60,802 bases of DNA from Acidobacteriota bacterium (GCA_034211275.1 JAXHTF010000016.1:1-60802), one strand, 5' to 3'. Counted from the first letter of the stretch, positions 45,829 through 56,905 are shown. The notes: a model not told the origin generated them from the sequence alone. A program made the numbers and translations.

Positions 45829-45925
45829 GTGCGTCAGATCGTCGCAGCGCAGGAGCGAGGCGCGGAGGCGTACCGTGTGTACGCCGCACAAGCCGAGGGA
45901 CGAGCACGCGGCGAGATGGCGTGCG
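45829..45925. repeat. Structured intergenic element with GTAC palindrome
   Basis: Contains a perfect hairpin GGCGTAC-CGTGT-GTACGCC (45867-45885) inside a purine-rich, GC-rich stretch that reads like a dispersed repeat (AGGAGCGAGGCGCGGAG before, GAGGGACGAGCACGCGGCGA after). Short open frames across it show no coding character. I saw no second copy in the window. Confidence 0.4.
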
Positions 45926-45936
45926 ATGGGCGCCGG

Positions 45937-46158
45937 CTAGCTCTTGGGTTTCGGCCGGGTCGCAATCGCCACAATCAAACCGTGGACGATGTCCTTGAGC
46001 TCGACGGTGAACTCCGCCAGGTGGCGGTGCCGCTCCTCCAGCTGCTCGACGCTGGGGCGGCTCAGGCCGCCGCCGGAACGCGGCCGCACCTTGTAGGTCA
46101 GCCGCTCGTCGAGGGCTTCGAGGCGATGGTAGACCTCTTTCAGTTTCTGGGGATCCAT
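45937..46158 (-). CDS. Small alpha-helical protein, unknown
   Basis: 73 residues, MDPQKLKEVYHRLEALDER then basic TYKVRPRSGGGLSRPSVEQL, two charged helices, and HLAEFTVELKDIVHGLIVAI. The SD GAGAGGA is close to the ATG at 46158, so this short frame is probably real; a longer frame to 46362 overlaps the cytochrome gene. No signal peptide, no known domain. Confidence 0.6.
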   Translation of the reverse strand: MDPQKLKEVYHRLEALDERLTYKVRPRSGGGLSRPSVEQLEERHRHLAEFTVELKDIVHGLIVAIATRPKPKS

Positions 46159-46189
46159 GGGTCCTCTCCCAACTCCGTGAGCCGTGGAA

Positions 46190-46537
46190 TCAAGTTCCGC
46201 CGCGCAGCTCGCGGATGTGCTCGATGATGGCCTCGATCTCGCTGTCGCTGAGATCGTCGAAGGCCGGCATGGTGGGGAAGATCCCCTCCCGAATGACTGA
46301 TTCGATGACCCAGGGCTCGCCGCCCTCGACCCAGTGATTGTCCAGCAGATTGTTGCCGGCATAGCGACTATATTTGGGATTCTTGCCCGCGCCGTCCACC
46401 CCGTGGCACTCGGCGCAGAGCTTGCGCCACAGCTTCTCGCCTTCGCTGCGCTCCAGCATCAGCTCGCCGCAGCCGGCGGTCACGACCCCGGCGACCAGCG
46501 CCAGCGTCACGATCAGCACAACTCCTCTCGACCTCAT
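46190..46537 (-). CDS. Cytochrome c lipoprotein
   Basis: 115 residues. Signal and lipobox (LALVAGVVTAGC) anchor it to the envelope. One heme c site CAECH in KLCAECHGVDGAGKNPKYSR; the axial Met is probably in GIFPTMPAFDDLSDSEIEAI. This is a class I, single-heme cytochrome of the c5/c6-like type that shuttles electrons in the periplasm. GGAGGAG precedes the ATG at 46537. No oxidase or dehydrogenase partner nearby. Confidence 0.88.
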   Translation of the reverse strand: MRSRGVVLIVTLALVAGVVTAGCGELMLERSEGEKLWRKLCAECHGVDGAGKNPKYSRYAGNNLLDNHWVEGGEPWVIESVIREGIFPTMPAFDDLSDSEIEAIIEHIRELRGGT

Positions 46538-46598
46538 CGCTCTCCTCCTCACCCCCGCCAGCCTACATCCCGCAGCCTGCATCCCGTCAGCTTTGCTG

Positions 46599-47375
46599 CT
46601 AGTCGCCGTCGGAACGGCGGTAGACCAGGGTCGCTCGAGCCTGGTCCCGAGGCCGCACGAGGATTTCATCGATATTGACATGGGGCGGCCGGGTCGCCGC
46701 CCAAACAATACATTCGGCCACGTCGTCCCCGGTGAGGGGCTCCATGCCCTGATACACGCTATCCGCCCGTTGTTGATCGCCCCCGAACCGCACCTTCGAG
46801 AATTCTGTGTCCACCAATCCGGGGTTGACTTCCGTCACCCGGATGGGCCGCCCCAAGAGCTCCAGCCGCAGGGTGTGGCTGAGAGCGCGCTGAGCGTGTT
46901 TGGAAGCGGTATAGCCGGCACCACCGGGATAGGTCTCAAAGCCGGCGATGGAACCGACCTGGATCAGATGTCCGTCCCCGGAAGCCTCCAGCGCCGGCAA
47001 CAGAGCCTTGGTCATGCGCAGCACCCCCAGGACGTTGGTCTGGTACATCTCCTCCCATTTGTCCAAGTCCGCCTTTTCCACCGGCTCCACCCCCAAGGCC
47101 TTGCCGGCGTTGTTGACCAGCACGTGGAGATGGGGCACTTGCTCGGCGAAGGCGGCGACGCTGGCCTCGGAGGTGACGTCCAAGGGCAGCCCCACGGCGC
47201 CGTCCGGAAGCTCCCGGCGCAGGCGGTCCACCCGCCGAGCGCCGGCCACCACCTGGAAGCCCGCCGCCGCCAGCTGCCGGGCGGCGGCGGCACCGATACC
47301 CGAGCTGGCGCCGGTGACCACCGCCAGCTTGCCGTTTCCGGGTCGCTGCATCGAGGACGAAGAATCTGACGTCAT
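46599..47375 (-). CDS. Short-chain dehydrogenase/reductase
   Basis: 258 residues, Rossmann oxidoreductase using NAD(P)H. Motifs: TGASSGIG (nucleotide binding, near residue 21), NNAG, and the catalytic Ser in VGSIAGFETYP with YTASK. The Arg-Arg pair in GARRVDRL favours NADP(H). The pattern resembles YdfG/serine-dehydrogenase-type SDRs acting on small hydroxy acids or aldehydes, but the substrate is not predictable. GGGAGG precedes the ATG. Confidence 0.92.
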   Translation of the reverse strand: MTSDSSSSMQRPGNGKLAVVTGASSGIGAAAARQLAAAGFQVVAGARRVDRLRRELPDGAVGLPLDVTSEASVAAFAEQVPHLHVLVNNAGKALGVEPVEKADLDKWEEMYQTNVLGVLRMTKALLPALEASGDGHLIQVGSIAGFETYPGGAGYTASKHAQRALSHTLRLELLGRPIRVTEVNPGLVDTEFSKVRFGGDQQRADSVYQGMEPLTGDDVAECIVWAATRPPHVNIDEILVRPRDQARATLVYRRSDGD

Positions 47376-47456
47376 CCGAGCCTCCCACTCGCTATTCCAA
47401 CTACTGCCTTCTCCACTGCCAACGGCCTGTTGCCCAGGCGCGGCTCCAGCGAGGGA

Positions 47457-47804
47457 TCAATCCCGGTCGAAGACCAGGCCCCGCACCACCCAGTTGAACA
47501 CGCCGATGACGATGCCGCCAAGGATCGCCGGCATGCAGCCCTGCACCGTCAACCCCGGCAGCAGCGTCGCCACCAAGGCCAGCATCAGGCCGTTGACCAC
47601 CAAGTAGAAGAGGCCCAGGGTGAGGATGATCAGGGGCAGCGAGAGCAGCGTCACCACCGGTTTGATCAGGATGTTGACCAGGCCCATGACCAACCCGGCG
47701 AAGAGCAGGTAGACGATATTGCCGCTGTAGACGATGCCGGGCACCAGATAGGCCGCCAGCCACAGGGCAAGACCGTTAATGATGATCTGCAGGACGATCC
47801 ACAT
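47457..47804 (-). CDS. Four-helix membrane protein of the PF04020 (phage holin superfamily IV-like) family
   Basis: 115 residues with four hydrophobic helices: VLQIIINGLALWLAAYLVPG, the 'GLVMGLVNILIKPVVTLLSLP' helix, ILTLGLFYLVVNGLMLALVA and LGGIVIGVFNWVVRGL. The N...P pattern in helix 2 is diagnostic. Chromosomal members are common and are not known to be phage-related; function unknown. AAGGAG stands 7 nt before the ATG. Confidence 0.9.
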   Translation of the reverse strand: MWIVLQIIINGLALWLAAYLVPGIVYSGNIVYLLFAGLVMGLVNILIKPVVTLLSLPLIILTLGLFYLVVNGLMLALVATLLPGLTVQGCMPAILGGIVIGVFNWVVRGLVFDRD

Positions 47805-47860
47805 GAGGCTCTCCTTTTCGAAATGATCGCTTCAGCCGCGCTTGCTCGCCACGGGAAGAC

Positions 47861-48451
47861 TCAATTGGCATCGCCGCCGCCGGTGGGCCACGACTGCAAC
47901 GCCGCCGGATCGACGCCGACGCTGTGCAGGGCCTGAGCCCACACGGCGTCGGGCTCGCCGAAGACCAACTCCTGGTCCACCGGAGCGATCAGCCAGTCGT
48001 TGCGCTCGATCTCCTCCATCAGCTGTCCTTCCCCCCAGCCGGCATACCCCAGGACCAGGCGGAAGCGCTCCGGCGGCTCCTCCGCCAGCTGCTGCAAGTC
48101 CCCCAGGTGCTGGGTCACCCACAGGCCGTCCTGGATCTCGCTGGCCGCCAGCTCCTCCTCCAGCTCGGCGTGCTGCGGTGCATCCAGCACGCACAGCACC
48201 GACCCCAGCTGCGGCTGCACCGGCCCGCCGAAATAGGCCTTGAGAGCTGACTCTCCGCCCCAGGTGACCTCCATCCCCTGGAGGATCTCCGCCACCCGGA
48301 TCTCGGTGGTGCGGTTGATGATGAAGCCGACGCTGCCCTCTTCCTCATGGTGCAACAGCAGCACGACGCTGCGGTGAAAGTAGGGATCCAGGACCTGAGG
48401 CATGGCGATCAGCAGAACCGGAGCCTCGAGGTCTGAGGGCAAGCTGGACAT
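47861..48451 (-). CDS. YqgE/AlgH family protein (UPF0301)
   Basis: 196 residues. Family motifs: [20 protein letters not shown] at the N-terminus, [23 protein letters not shown], and the C-terminal [20 protein letters not shown]. The biochemical role of the family is not established. I chose ATG 48451, which matches homologues; upstream in-frame residues do not. TAAGAT lies 7 nt before the ATG, so the message may be leaderless. Confidence 0.93.
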   Translation of the reverse strand: MSSLPSDLEAPVLLIAMPQVLDPYFHRSVVLLLHHEEEGSVGFIINRTTEIRVAEILQGMEVTWGGESALKAYFGGPVQPQLGSVLCVLDAPQHAELEEELAASEIQDGLWVTQHLGDLQQLAEEPPERFRLVLGYAGWGEGQLMEEIERNDWLIAPVDQELVFGEPDAVWAQALHSVGVDPAALQSWPTGGGDAN

Positions 48452-48762
48452 CTCGAAGATCTTACCGCGGATCCAGCAACCCATGGTGGCACCCGTTCCC
48501 AGGCACAAACCCGCCGGGAGTCGCATCCAGAGCCGGATTGAGATATCTTCTAAGTCCCACAGATGGCCCGTTTTGGGGAGAAATCCACCGAAGAGCGCGG
48601 GCCTCGTCCGAAGCATTAGGAATTGACCAGGCCTCGAGCACCCGGAACCAGTGTCCACGGATCGCGGCCGTAGCATTAGAAGTCCATAGCCATAGGCCCC
48701 CAACCGGTAGACCTCGACCGGAAGACCATGGCATCAGCAGCATCGAAGAGCAGGAGCCTTCC
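48452..48762. other. Divergent promoter region between yqgE-like gene and acnA
   Basis: 311 bases without a supported gene. TAAGAT (minus strand, 48464-48459) may be the -10 of the yqgE-like gene. AGCATTAGRA occurs twice (near 48612 and 48672) on the acnA side. The acnA promoter is not obvious. Confidence 0.35.
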
Positions 48763-51540
<2,778 letters not shown>

Positions 51541-51563
51541 GGCAGCTCCGCCGAATCTTCTCT

Positions 51564-51595
51564 CCACCCCCGGGTCGATGGCGATCCGGGGGTGG
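51564..51595 (+). terminator. acnA: Hairpin after acnA
   Basis: CCACCCCCGG / CCGGGGGTGG, a perfect 10-bp stem with a 12-nt loop, starting 24 bases after the acnA stop. No T-run follows on the plus strand. Confidence 0.55.
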
Positions 51596-51678
51596 TACGT
51601 TGATGCCGACCCGAAGGGCTACCGAAAGGGGCCGATCCCCCGAGGAGCCGATGGGGCGAGGTCTGGGAGCTGAAGCTA

Positions 51679-51835
51679 GAAAAAGCCCCGGGCCGAGGAG
51701 GGAGTTTCGGCCCGGGGTGAGGAGGAGAGTGTGTGACGAGAATCTCGCTGATAGGAGGGCTCTCGCCGATGGGAGGGGAGCCTCTTTGGAGGTACTACTG
51801 GTTGTTGGCTCCCCACCCTCCATTGACTACAACCG
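51679..51835 (-). ncRNA. Candidate small RNA with CCUCC loops
   Basis: Read on the minus strand, three hairpins succeed one another. Hairpin 1: GGGGAGCC (51814-51807) with GGCTCCCC (51782-51775), extended by three pairs after a mismatch; its loop holds ACCUCC. Hairpin 2: CGAGA (51765-51761) with TCTCG (51741-51737), loop holding CCCUCC. Hairpin 3: an 11-bp intrinsic terminator (51717-51686) with loop AACUCCCUCC, followed by C and five T. No open frame fits. The 5' end is a guess; no clear promoter seen. Confidence 0.5.
51680..51717 (-). terminator. Intrinsic terminator, minus strand
   Basis: CCCCGGGCCGA / TCGGCCCGGGG, perfect 11-bp stem, followed on the minus strand by CTTTTTCTAG. No protein gene on this strand ends here, which is the main argument for a small RNA. 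Confidence 0.7.
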
Positions 51836-51969
51836 GACGAAGAGCGCGGAGATTCCCCGCCGCACCGCCGGACCAGCCCCAGCTTTGAGAGCCAGCGCTG
51901 AGAGGCAACCCTGAAAAGCCAGCCCCGAGAACCCTCATGACGAGAACCGAGAAACGCTAGGAACCGACC

Positions 51970-52344
51970 ATGTTTACCGTATTCAAAGACTTCACCTTCG
52001 CTGCCGGACACTTCATCCGCGGCCATACCGGCGGCTGCCAGAATCTCCACGGCCACAATTACCGGATCCGGGTCTTCCTCAACGCCGAAGAGCTCGATGA
52101 GCTGGGCATGGTCCTCGACTTTTCCCATCTCAAGGCGATGGTCCAGGAGGTCGTGGGCCACTACGACCACCAGGTGATCAACGATCATCCGCCCTTCGAC
52201 CAGCTCAACCCCACCGCCGAGCTGCTGAGCCAGCACGTCTACCGCGAGGTGAGCCGGCGCCTGGACGACCCGCGGGTCTCCGTGGGCCGCGTCGAGGTGT
52301 GGGAAAATGACAGCTCCTGCGCCAGCTACGAAGAAGCGAAGTAG
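51970..52344 (+). CDS. queD: 6-carboxytetrahydropterin synthase / 6-pyruvoyl-tetrahydropterin synthase family
   Basis: 124 residues. Second step of queuosine/7-deazaguanine synthesis from dihydroneopterin triphosphate. Zinc ligands His14 (FAAGH), His27 and His29 (LHGHNY); catalytic Cys23 in GGCQNLHGHNY; substrate/acid-base residues in VLDFSHLK, YDHQVIND and VEVWENDSSCASY. The LNPTAE motif stands in place of NPTSE. No other queuosine gene is nearby, so the precise pathway (queuosine or another pterin) rests on the family. Confidence 0.92.
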   Translation: MFTVFKDFTFAAGHFIRGHTGGCQNLHGHNYRIRVFLNAEELDELGMVLDFSHLKAMVQEVVGHYDHQVINDHPPFDQLNPTAELLSQHVYREVSRRLDDPRVSVGRVEVWENDSSCASYEEAK

Positions 52345-52432
52345 GACCGAGGGCAGCCGCCGGCTTCCCCTCCGCCGCCCGGCGAAACATCAAACGTCCA
52401 AGAGTCGTAACTTCCCCTGAAACCGCTTCCGC

Positions 52433-52457
52433 TAGAATGAGACGAAGTCAAGTCTCA
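52433..52457 (+). promoter_or_regulatory. -10 element and inverted repeat before the MacA-like gene
   Basis: TAGAAT (52433-52438) is followed by TGAGAC-GAAGTCAA-GTCTCA (52438-52457), a 6-8-6 perfect dyad over the predicted transcription start, 10 bases before the ATG. It may be an operator or a leader hairpin. Half-site TGAGA/TCTCA also occurs in the palindrome before the Fur-family gene, with different spacing. Confidence 0.4.
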
Positions 52458-52467
52458 GAAGAATTTT

Positions 52468-53709
52468 ATGAACGATTCCCCTTCCCTGGACGATCTGCGC
52501 ATCGAGCGCGACTCCCCCGACGACGGAGGCAGCCCGTGGGTGGTGCCGGTCGTCATCTTGTTGTTGGTACTGGTGGTGGCAGCGGTGATCTGGTGGCGCG
52601 TGCGCCCCACGCCGCCGCTGGTGACCCCGGCGACGGTAGAAGAGGCCCGCGGCGATGCCGCCACCACCGCCGCCACGGTGCTCGACGCCTCCGGCTACGT
52701 CACCGCCCGCCTGCAAGCCACCGTCTCCTCCAAGATCACCGGCAAAGTCGTGGAGGTACGGGTCGAAGAAGGCATGGAGGTGGAGGAAGGCCAGGCCCTG
52801 GCGTTCCTCGACGACACCCTGCAGCGCCGCCAGCTCGCCCTCGCCGAGGCATTGCTGGAGACCGCCAAGACCTCCGTCGACGAGATCGAAGCGGACCTCA
52901 AGGAGGCGCAGCTGAGCCGAGACCGCTTCGAACGGCTGGTGGCGGCGGACGCCAGCGCCCAAGCCGAGCTGGACACCGCCCAGGCGCGGCTGGACACGCT
53001 CCGGGCGCGCAAGAGCACCGCCGAGAACCAGATCACCGTACGCCAGCGGGAAGTGGCGCTGCGCCGCCAAGAGCTGGAGGACACGGTGATCCGCGCGCCC
53101 TTCGCCGGCGTCGCGGTGACCAAGGACGCCCAGCCCGGGGAGATGATCTCGCCGGTCTCCGCCGGCGGCGGCTTCACCCGCACCGGCATCTGCACCCTGG
53201 TGGATATGAGCTCGCTGGAGATCGAGGTCGACGTCAACGAGGCCTACATCAACCGCGTGCGTCCCGATCAAGACGTCCAGGCCACCCTCGACGCCTACCC
53301 CGACTGGCAGATCCCGGCGCGGGTGATCACCACCATCCCCGCCGCCGACCGTCAGAAAGCGACGGTGCGGGTGCGCATTGCCTTCGAGCAGCTGGATCCT
53401 CGAATCCTGCCGGATATGGGCGTCAAGGTCTCCTTCCTCGACACCGAGGTGGAAGCCCGGGATGAATCCCAGCCTCTCTGGCTGGTGCCGGCGTCGGCGG
53501 TGCGCACCGAGAACGACCGCCCCTACGTCTTCGTCATCACCGCCAAACGCCTGGAGCGGCGGGCAGTGCAAACCGGCAACGAGCGCGGCGAGAAGGTAGA
53601 GATCGTCGCCGGGGTGCGCGCCGGCGACGTGGTGGTGAAAGACGCCTCCGGCGAGCTCGAGGACGGAAAGCTGGAAGACGGACAGAAGGTCCACTTGCGC
53701 GAACCCTGA
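52468..53709 (+). CDS. Periplasmic adaptor of an ABC exporter (MacA/HlyD-like)
   Basis: 413 residues. N-terminal anchor VVPVVILLLVLVVAAVIWW, lipoyl half VSSKITGKVVEVRVEEGMEV, helical hairpin (about residues 115-200, AEALLETAKTSVDEIEADLK), second lipoyl half VIRAPFAGVAVTKDAQPGEM, beta-barrel domain and C-terminal membrane-proximal part VPASAVRTENDRPYVFVITA. First gene of a four-gene set with an ATPase and two permeases, so it serves a MacB-like ABC exporter. No outer-membrane channel gene is in this operon. Confidence 0.92.
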   Translation: MNDSPSLDDLRIERDSPDDGGSPWVVPVVILLLVLVVAAVIWWRVRPTPPLVTPATVEEARGDAATTAATVLDASGYVTARLQATVSSKITGKVVEVRVEEGMEVEEGQALAFLDDTLQRRQLALAEALLETAKTSVDEIEADLKEAQLSRDRFERLVAADASAQAELDTAQARLDTLRARKSTAENQITVRQREVALRRQELEDTVIRAPFAGVAVTKDAQPGEMISPVSAGGGFTRTGICTLVDMSSLEIEVDVNEAYINRVRPDQDVQATLDAYPDWQIPARVITTIPAADRQKATVRVRIAFEQLDPRILPDMGVKVSFLDTEVEARDESQPLWLVPASAVRTENDRPYVFVITAKRLERRAVQTGNERGEKVEIVAGVRAGDVVVKDASGELEDGKLEDGQKVHLREP

Positions 53710-53769
53710 GCCTCCCATTTCCCGAGCCGACCCCATTCCCTGAGCAGACGAGCAAGGAGAGAAGATCCC

Positions 53770-54480
53770 ATGAGCACCCCCAGCCCCACCGACTCGGCAC
53801 CGCTGGTACAAGTCTCCGGCGTGCACAAGCTCTTTCGCCGCGGCGAGGAACGCATCGACGTGCTCCAAGGGCTCGACCTGGAGATCCGCCAGGGCGAGTT
53901 TCTCGCTCTCATGGGCCCTTCCGGTTCCGGCAAAAGCACCCTGCTCAACATCCTCGGCGGGTTGGACAAACCCAGCAGCGGCGAGGTGACCGTGGCCGGA
54001 CAGCGCATCGACCGGCTCAGCAGCGGCAAGCTGGCGGATTGGCGAGCCCGCCACGTGGGGCTGGTCTTCCAGTTCTACAACCTGATGCCCACCCTCACCG
54101 CCGAGCGCAACGTCGAGTTGCCGCTGCTGCTCACCAAGCTCTCCCGTTCCCAGCGCAAGAAGCACGTCGCCACCGCCCTCGCCCTGGTGGGTCTGGCGGA
54201 TCGCGCCAAGCATTATCCGCGGCAGCTCTCCGGCGGTCAGGAACAGCGGGTGGGCATCGCCCGGGCCATCGTCATCGACCCGGATCTGCTGCTCTGCGAC
54301 GAGCCCACCGGCGACCTCGATCGCCAGAGCGGTGACGAGATCCTCGATCTGCTCCAGCAGCTCAGCAAGGACCACGGCAAGACCGTGCTGATGGTGACCC
54401 ACGATCCGCGGGCGGCGGAGCGGGCGGATCGGGTGCTGCATCTGGACAAGGGACGGCTGCGGGGAGAGGAGGCGGCGTGA
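53770..54480 (+). CDS. ABC transporter ATPase (MacB/LolD type)
   Basis: 236 residues. Walker A GPSGSGKST (near 45), Q-loop GLVFQFYNLMPTLTA, signature LSGGQEQRVGIARAI, Walker B LLLCDEPTGDLD, H-loop MVTHDPRAAERADRV. This is the MacB/LolD/FtsE subgroup, which works with FtsX-fold permeases in mechanotransmission rather than through-membrane transport. The last bases overlap the first permease (GTGA). Confidence 0.95.
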   Translation: MSTPSPTDSAPLVQVSGVHKLFRRGEERIDVLQGLDLEIRQGEFLALMGPSGSGKSTLLNILGGLDKPSSGEVTVAGQRIDRLSSGKLADWRARHVGLVFQFYNLMPTLTAERNVELPLLLTKLSRSQRKKHVATALALVGLADRAKHYPRQLSGGQEQRVGIARAIVIDPDLLLCDEPTGDLDRQSGDEILDLLQQLSKDHGKTVLMVTHDPRAAERADRVLHLDKGRLRGEEAA

Positions 54481-55634
54481 AGCTGCTGCACCTGATCCTG
54501 GCCAATCTGCGCCACCACAAAGTGCGCACCGTGCTCACCGTGCTGGGCATCCTGGTGGCCTTCCTGCTCTACGGCCTGCTCTCCGCCATCGACAAAGGCT
54601 TCAACGCCGGCGTCGACCTGGCGGGCAACGACCGCTTGGTGCTCCAGCACCGGGTGTCGCTGATCCAGCCCCTGCCCTACTCCTACGGCCCGCGCATGGA
54701 GCAGGTGGACGGCGTGGTCTTCGCCACCCATGCCAGCTGGTTCGGCGGGGTCTATCAAGAGCCCAAGAACTTCTTCCCCAAGATCGCCGTCGACCCCGAG
54801 CCCTTCCTGCGCATGTATCCGGAGTACGTCCTGCCGGAGGAGCAGAAGAAAGCCTGGTTCGCCACTCGCACCGGTGCCATCGCCGGCAAGGACCTGGCGG
54901 AGCGCTTCGGCTGGGAGGTCGGCGACACCATTCCCGTTCAGGGCGACATTTGGATGCGCGCTGACGGCTCCCGGCTCTGGGAGTTCGACCTGGTGGGCAT
55001 CTACGAGGGCGCCAGCCAGGACGCCGATCAAAGCCAGTTCTTCTTCCAATACGACTATCTGGTGGAGGGCACCGGCGGCCAGCTGGGGCAGGTAGGCTGG
55101 TACTGGATCCGCATCGACGAGCCGGATCTGGCACCGCAGATCGCCGAGAATATCGACGCCCTCTTCGCCAACTCGCCGGCGGAGACCAAGACCACCACCG
55201 AGAAAGCCTTCGGTCAGGCCTTCGCCCAGCAGGTGGGCAATACCACCGCCATCGTGCGCGGGGTGGTGGCGGCGGTCTTCTTCACCCTGCTGCTGGTAGT
55301 GGGCAACACCATGGCCCAGAGCGTCCGCGAGCGCACCAACGAGCTGGCGGTGCTCAAGGCTCTGGGCTTCCGGGACGGCACGGTGATGCGGCTGGTGATC
55401 GCCGAGGCCTGCGCTCTGGCGATGCTCGGCGGGCTCCTCGGCCTGGGCTTCGCCGCCGTGCTGACGGTGCCCTTGGGCAAGGCCCTGTCGGGCTTCTTGC
55501 CGGTCTTCTACATTCCCATGGAAGCGCAGCTGGTGGGCCTAGGACTGATGCTGCTGCTGGGCCTGATCACCGGCGTGCCACCGGCGATCCAGGCCATGCG
55601 GCTACAAGTCTCCCAAGCGCTACGGAGGGTTTGA
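54477..55634 (+). CDS. ABC exporter permease, MacB/FtsX family (first)
   Basis: 385 residues, start GTG overlapping the ATPase stop. TM1 VRTVLTVLGILVAFLLYGLL, a large periplasmic domain (residues 50-250), then TM2-4: VVAAVFFTLLLVVGNTMAQS with the FtsX-like VRERTNELAVLKALGF, LAMLGGLLGLGFAAVLTVPL and VGLGLMLLLGLITGVPPAIQ. Together with the second permease it likely forms a heterodimer. Confidence 0.92.
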   Translation: MKLLHLILANLRHHKVRTVLTVLGILVAFLLYGLLSAIDKGFNAGVDLAGNDRLVLQHRVSLIQPLPYSYGPRMEQVDGVVFATHASWFGGVYQEPKNFFPKIAVDPEPFLRMYPEYVLPEEQKKAWFATRTGAIAGKDLAERFGWEVGDTIPVQGDIWMRADGSRLWEFDLVGIYEGASQDADQSQFFFQYDYLVEGTGGQLGQVGWYWIRIDEPDLAPQIAENIDALFANSPAETKTTTEKAFGQAFAQQVGNTTAIVRGVVAAVFFTLLLVVGNTMAQSVRERTNELAVLKALGFRDGTVMRLVIAEACALAMLGGLLGLGFAAVLTVPLGKALSGFLPVFYIPMEAQLVGLGLMLLLGLITGVPPAIQAMRLQVSQALRRV

Positions 55635-55637
55635 GCC

Positions 55638-56846
55638 ATGCTTTCCTGGATTCCACAGATCTTCGCCGTCACCGCCCTCAACCTGCGCACTCTGGGACAG
55701 CGGCTGGGTAGCTCGCTGGTGGCCATGGTGGGCATCGCCGGGGTGGTGGTGGTGCTGGTGGCGGTGCTGTCCATCGCCGAGGGCTTCCAGCAAACGCTGG
55801 CGGGCACCGGCTCCGACGACACCGCCATCGTGCTGCGCGGCGGCAGCACCTCCGAGATGACCAGCGGCTTGACCCTCGAGAACACCCGCGTCATCGCCGA
55901 CGCCCCGGGGGTCGAGCGCATCTCCTCCGAAGCCGGCGGCACCACCGTGCCGGCAGCCTCTGCGGAGCTCTTCGTGATCATCAATCTGCCCAAGATCTCC
56001 ACCGGCACCGACGCCAACGTGCCGCTGCGAGGCGTCGGCCCGGAGGCCTTCGCCGTTCGCCCGGACGTGAAGATCGTGGCGGGCCGCAACTTCGAGCCCG
56101 GCCGCAACGAGATAATCGCCGGCGAGGGGGCCAGCCGGCAGTTCGAAGGTCTGGAGCCAGGCAACACTCTGCGCCTGGGCCAGGCCGAGTGGAAGGTGGT
56201 GGGAGTGTTCAGCTCCGGCGGCACCGTCGCCGACTCCGAGCTGTGGACCGACGCCCGGGTACTCCAGCCCGCCTACCGCCGCGGCAACACCTTCCAGTCG
56301 GTGTACGCCAAGCTGAGCTCCGCGGACGACTTCCAGGAGTTCAAGGACTCCCTCACCACCGACCCGCGGCTCAACGTCGAGGTGCAGCGGGAGAGCGACT
56401 ATTACGCCGGCCAGAGCCAGACTCTGTCTCAGCTGATCCGCGTCCTCGGCTGGCTCATCGCCGCTTTCATGGGCCTGGGGGCGGTGATCGCAGCGCTGAT
56501 CACCATGTACTCGGCGGTGGCCGCCCGGCGGCGGGAGATCGCCACCCTGCGGGCCCTCGGCTTCAAGAGCGTGCCGGTGGTGATCTCGGTGCTCACCGAG
56601 GCCCTGCTGCTGGCCCTGGTGGGCGGCTGTCTCGGCGCCGCCGCGGCCTACCTGGTGTTCAACGGCTACCAGGCGGCGACCCTCAACTGGCAGACCTTCA
56701 GCCAGGTCACCTTCGCCTTCGCCGTGACGCCGCCGCTGGTGATCCAGGGAATCGTCTACTCGCTGATCCTGGGTTTCTTCGGCGGCCTGCTGCCGGCCAT
56801 CAAGGCCGCCCGCATGCCCATCGCCATCGCCCTGCGAGAAGCCTGA
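55638..56846 (+). CDS. ABC exporter permease, MacB/FtsX family (second)
   Basis: 402 residues, 3 bases after the first permease. TM1 LVAMVGIAGVVVVLVAVLSI, a MacB-PCD-like periplasmic domain (VPLRGVGPEAFAVRPDVKIV, RNFEPGRNEIIAGEGASRQF, WKVVGVFSSGG), then TM2-4 with YSAVAARRREIATLRALGFK and GLLPAIKAARMPIAIALREA at the end. It is closer to canonical MacB than the first permease. Confidence 0.92.
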   Translation: MLSWIPQIFAVTALNLRTLGQRLGSSLVAMVGIAGVVVVLVAVLSIAEGFQQTLAGTGSDDTAIVLRGGSTSEMTSGLTLENTRVIADAPGVERISSEAGGTTVPAASAELFVIINLPKISTGTDANVPLRGVGPEAFAVRPDVKIVAGRNFEPGRNEIIAGEGASRQFEGLEPGNTLRLGQAEWKVVGVFSSGGTVADSELWTDARVLQPAYRRGNTFQSVYAKLSSADDFQEFKDSLTTDPRLNVEVQRESDYYAGQSQTLSQLIRVLGWLIAAFMGLGAVIAALITMYSAVAARRREIATLRALGFKSVPVVISVLTEALLLALVGGCLGAAAAYLVFNGYQAATLNWQTFSQVTFAFAVTPPLVIQGIVYSLILGFFGGLLPAIKAARMPIAIALREA

Positions 56847-56876
56847 GGACCGCGGGCAGCCTGCTGGAGACACTTC

Positions 56877-56905
56877 TTGCGCGGCGTTGGGACGGTCGAT
56901 ACAAT
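56877..56905 (+). promoter_or_regulatory. gltA: gltA promoter
   Basis: TTGCGC (56877-56882), a 17-nt spacer and TACAAT (56900-56905). Predicted start near 56912, giving a leader of about 210 nt before the gltA ATG. Confidence 0.55.

Larger units (their letters stand above)
51541..51969. other. 429-base intergenic region with two terminator hairpins
   Basis: Holds the acnA terminator (51564-51595) and, on the minus strand, a probable small RNA ending in its own terminator (51680-51717). From about 51840 to 51969 is the queD upstream region, in which short repeats of the type GAGAACC/GAGAACCC occur near 51927-51950; no clear promoter is seen. Confidence 0.5.

Noticed and set aside
45814-46227. 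Plus-strand 137-codon frame across the GTAC hairpin
   Set aside because: It overlaps the 73-residue minus-strand gene, which has a good ribosome site, and crosses repeat-like DNA.
47457-47804. Phage holin as a sign of a prophage
   Set aside because: PF04020 proteins are common chromosomal membrane proteins; no other phage gene is near.
51676-52236. Minus-strand 186-codon frame over queD and its upstream region
   Set aside because: It is antisense to queD and includes the terminator hairpin in its sequence; not coding.
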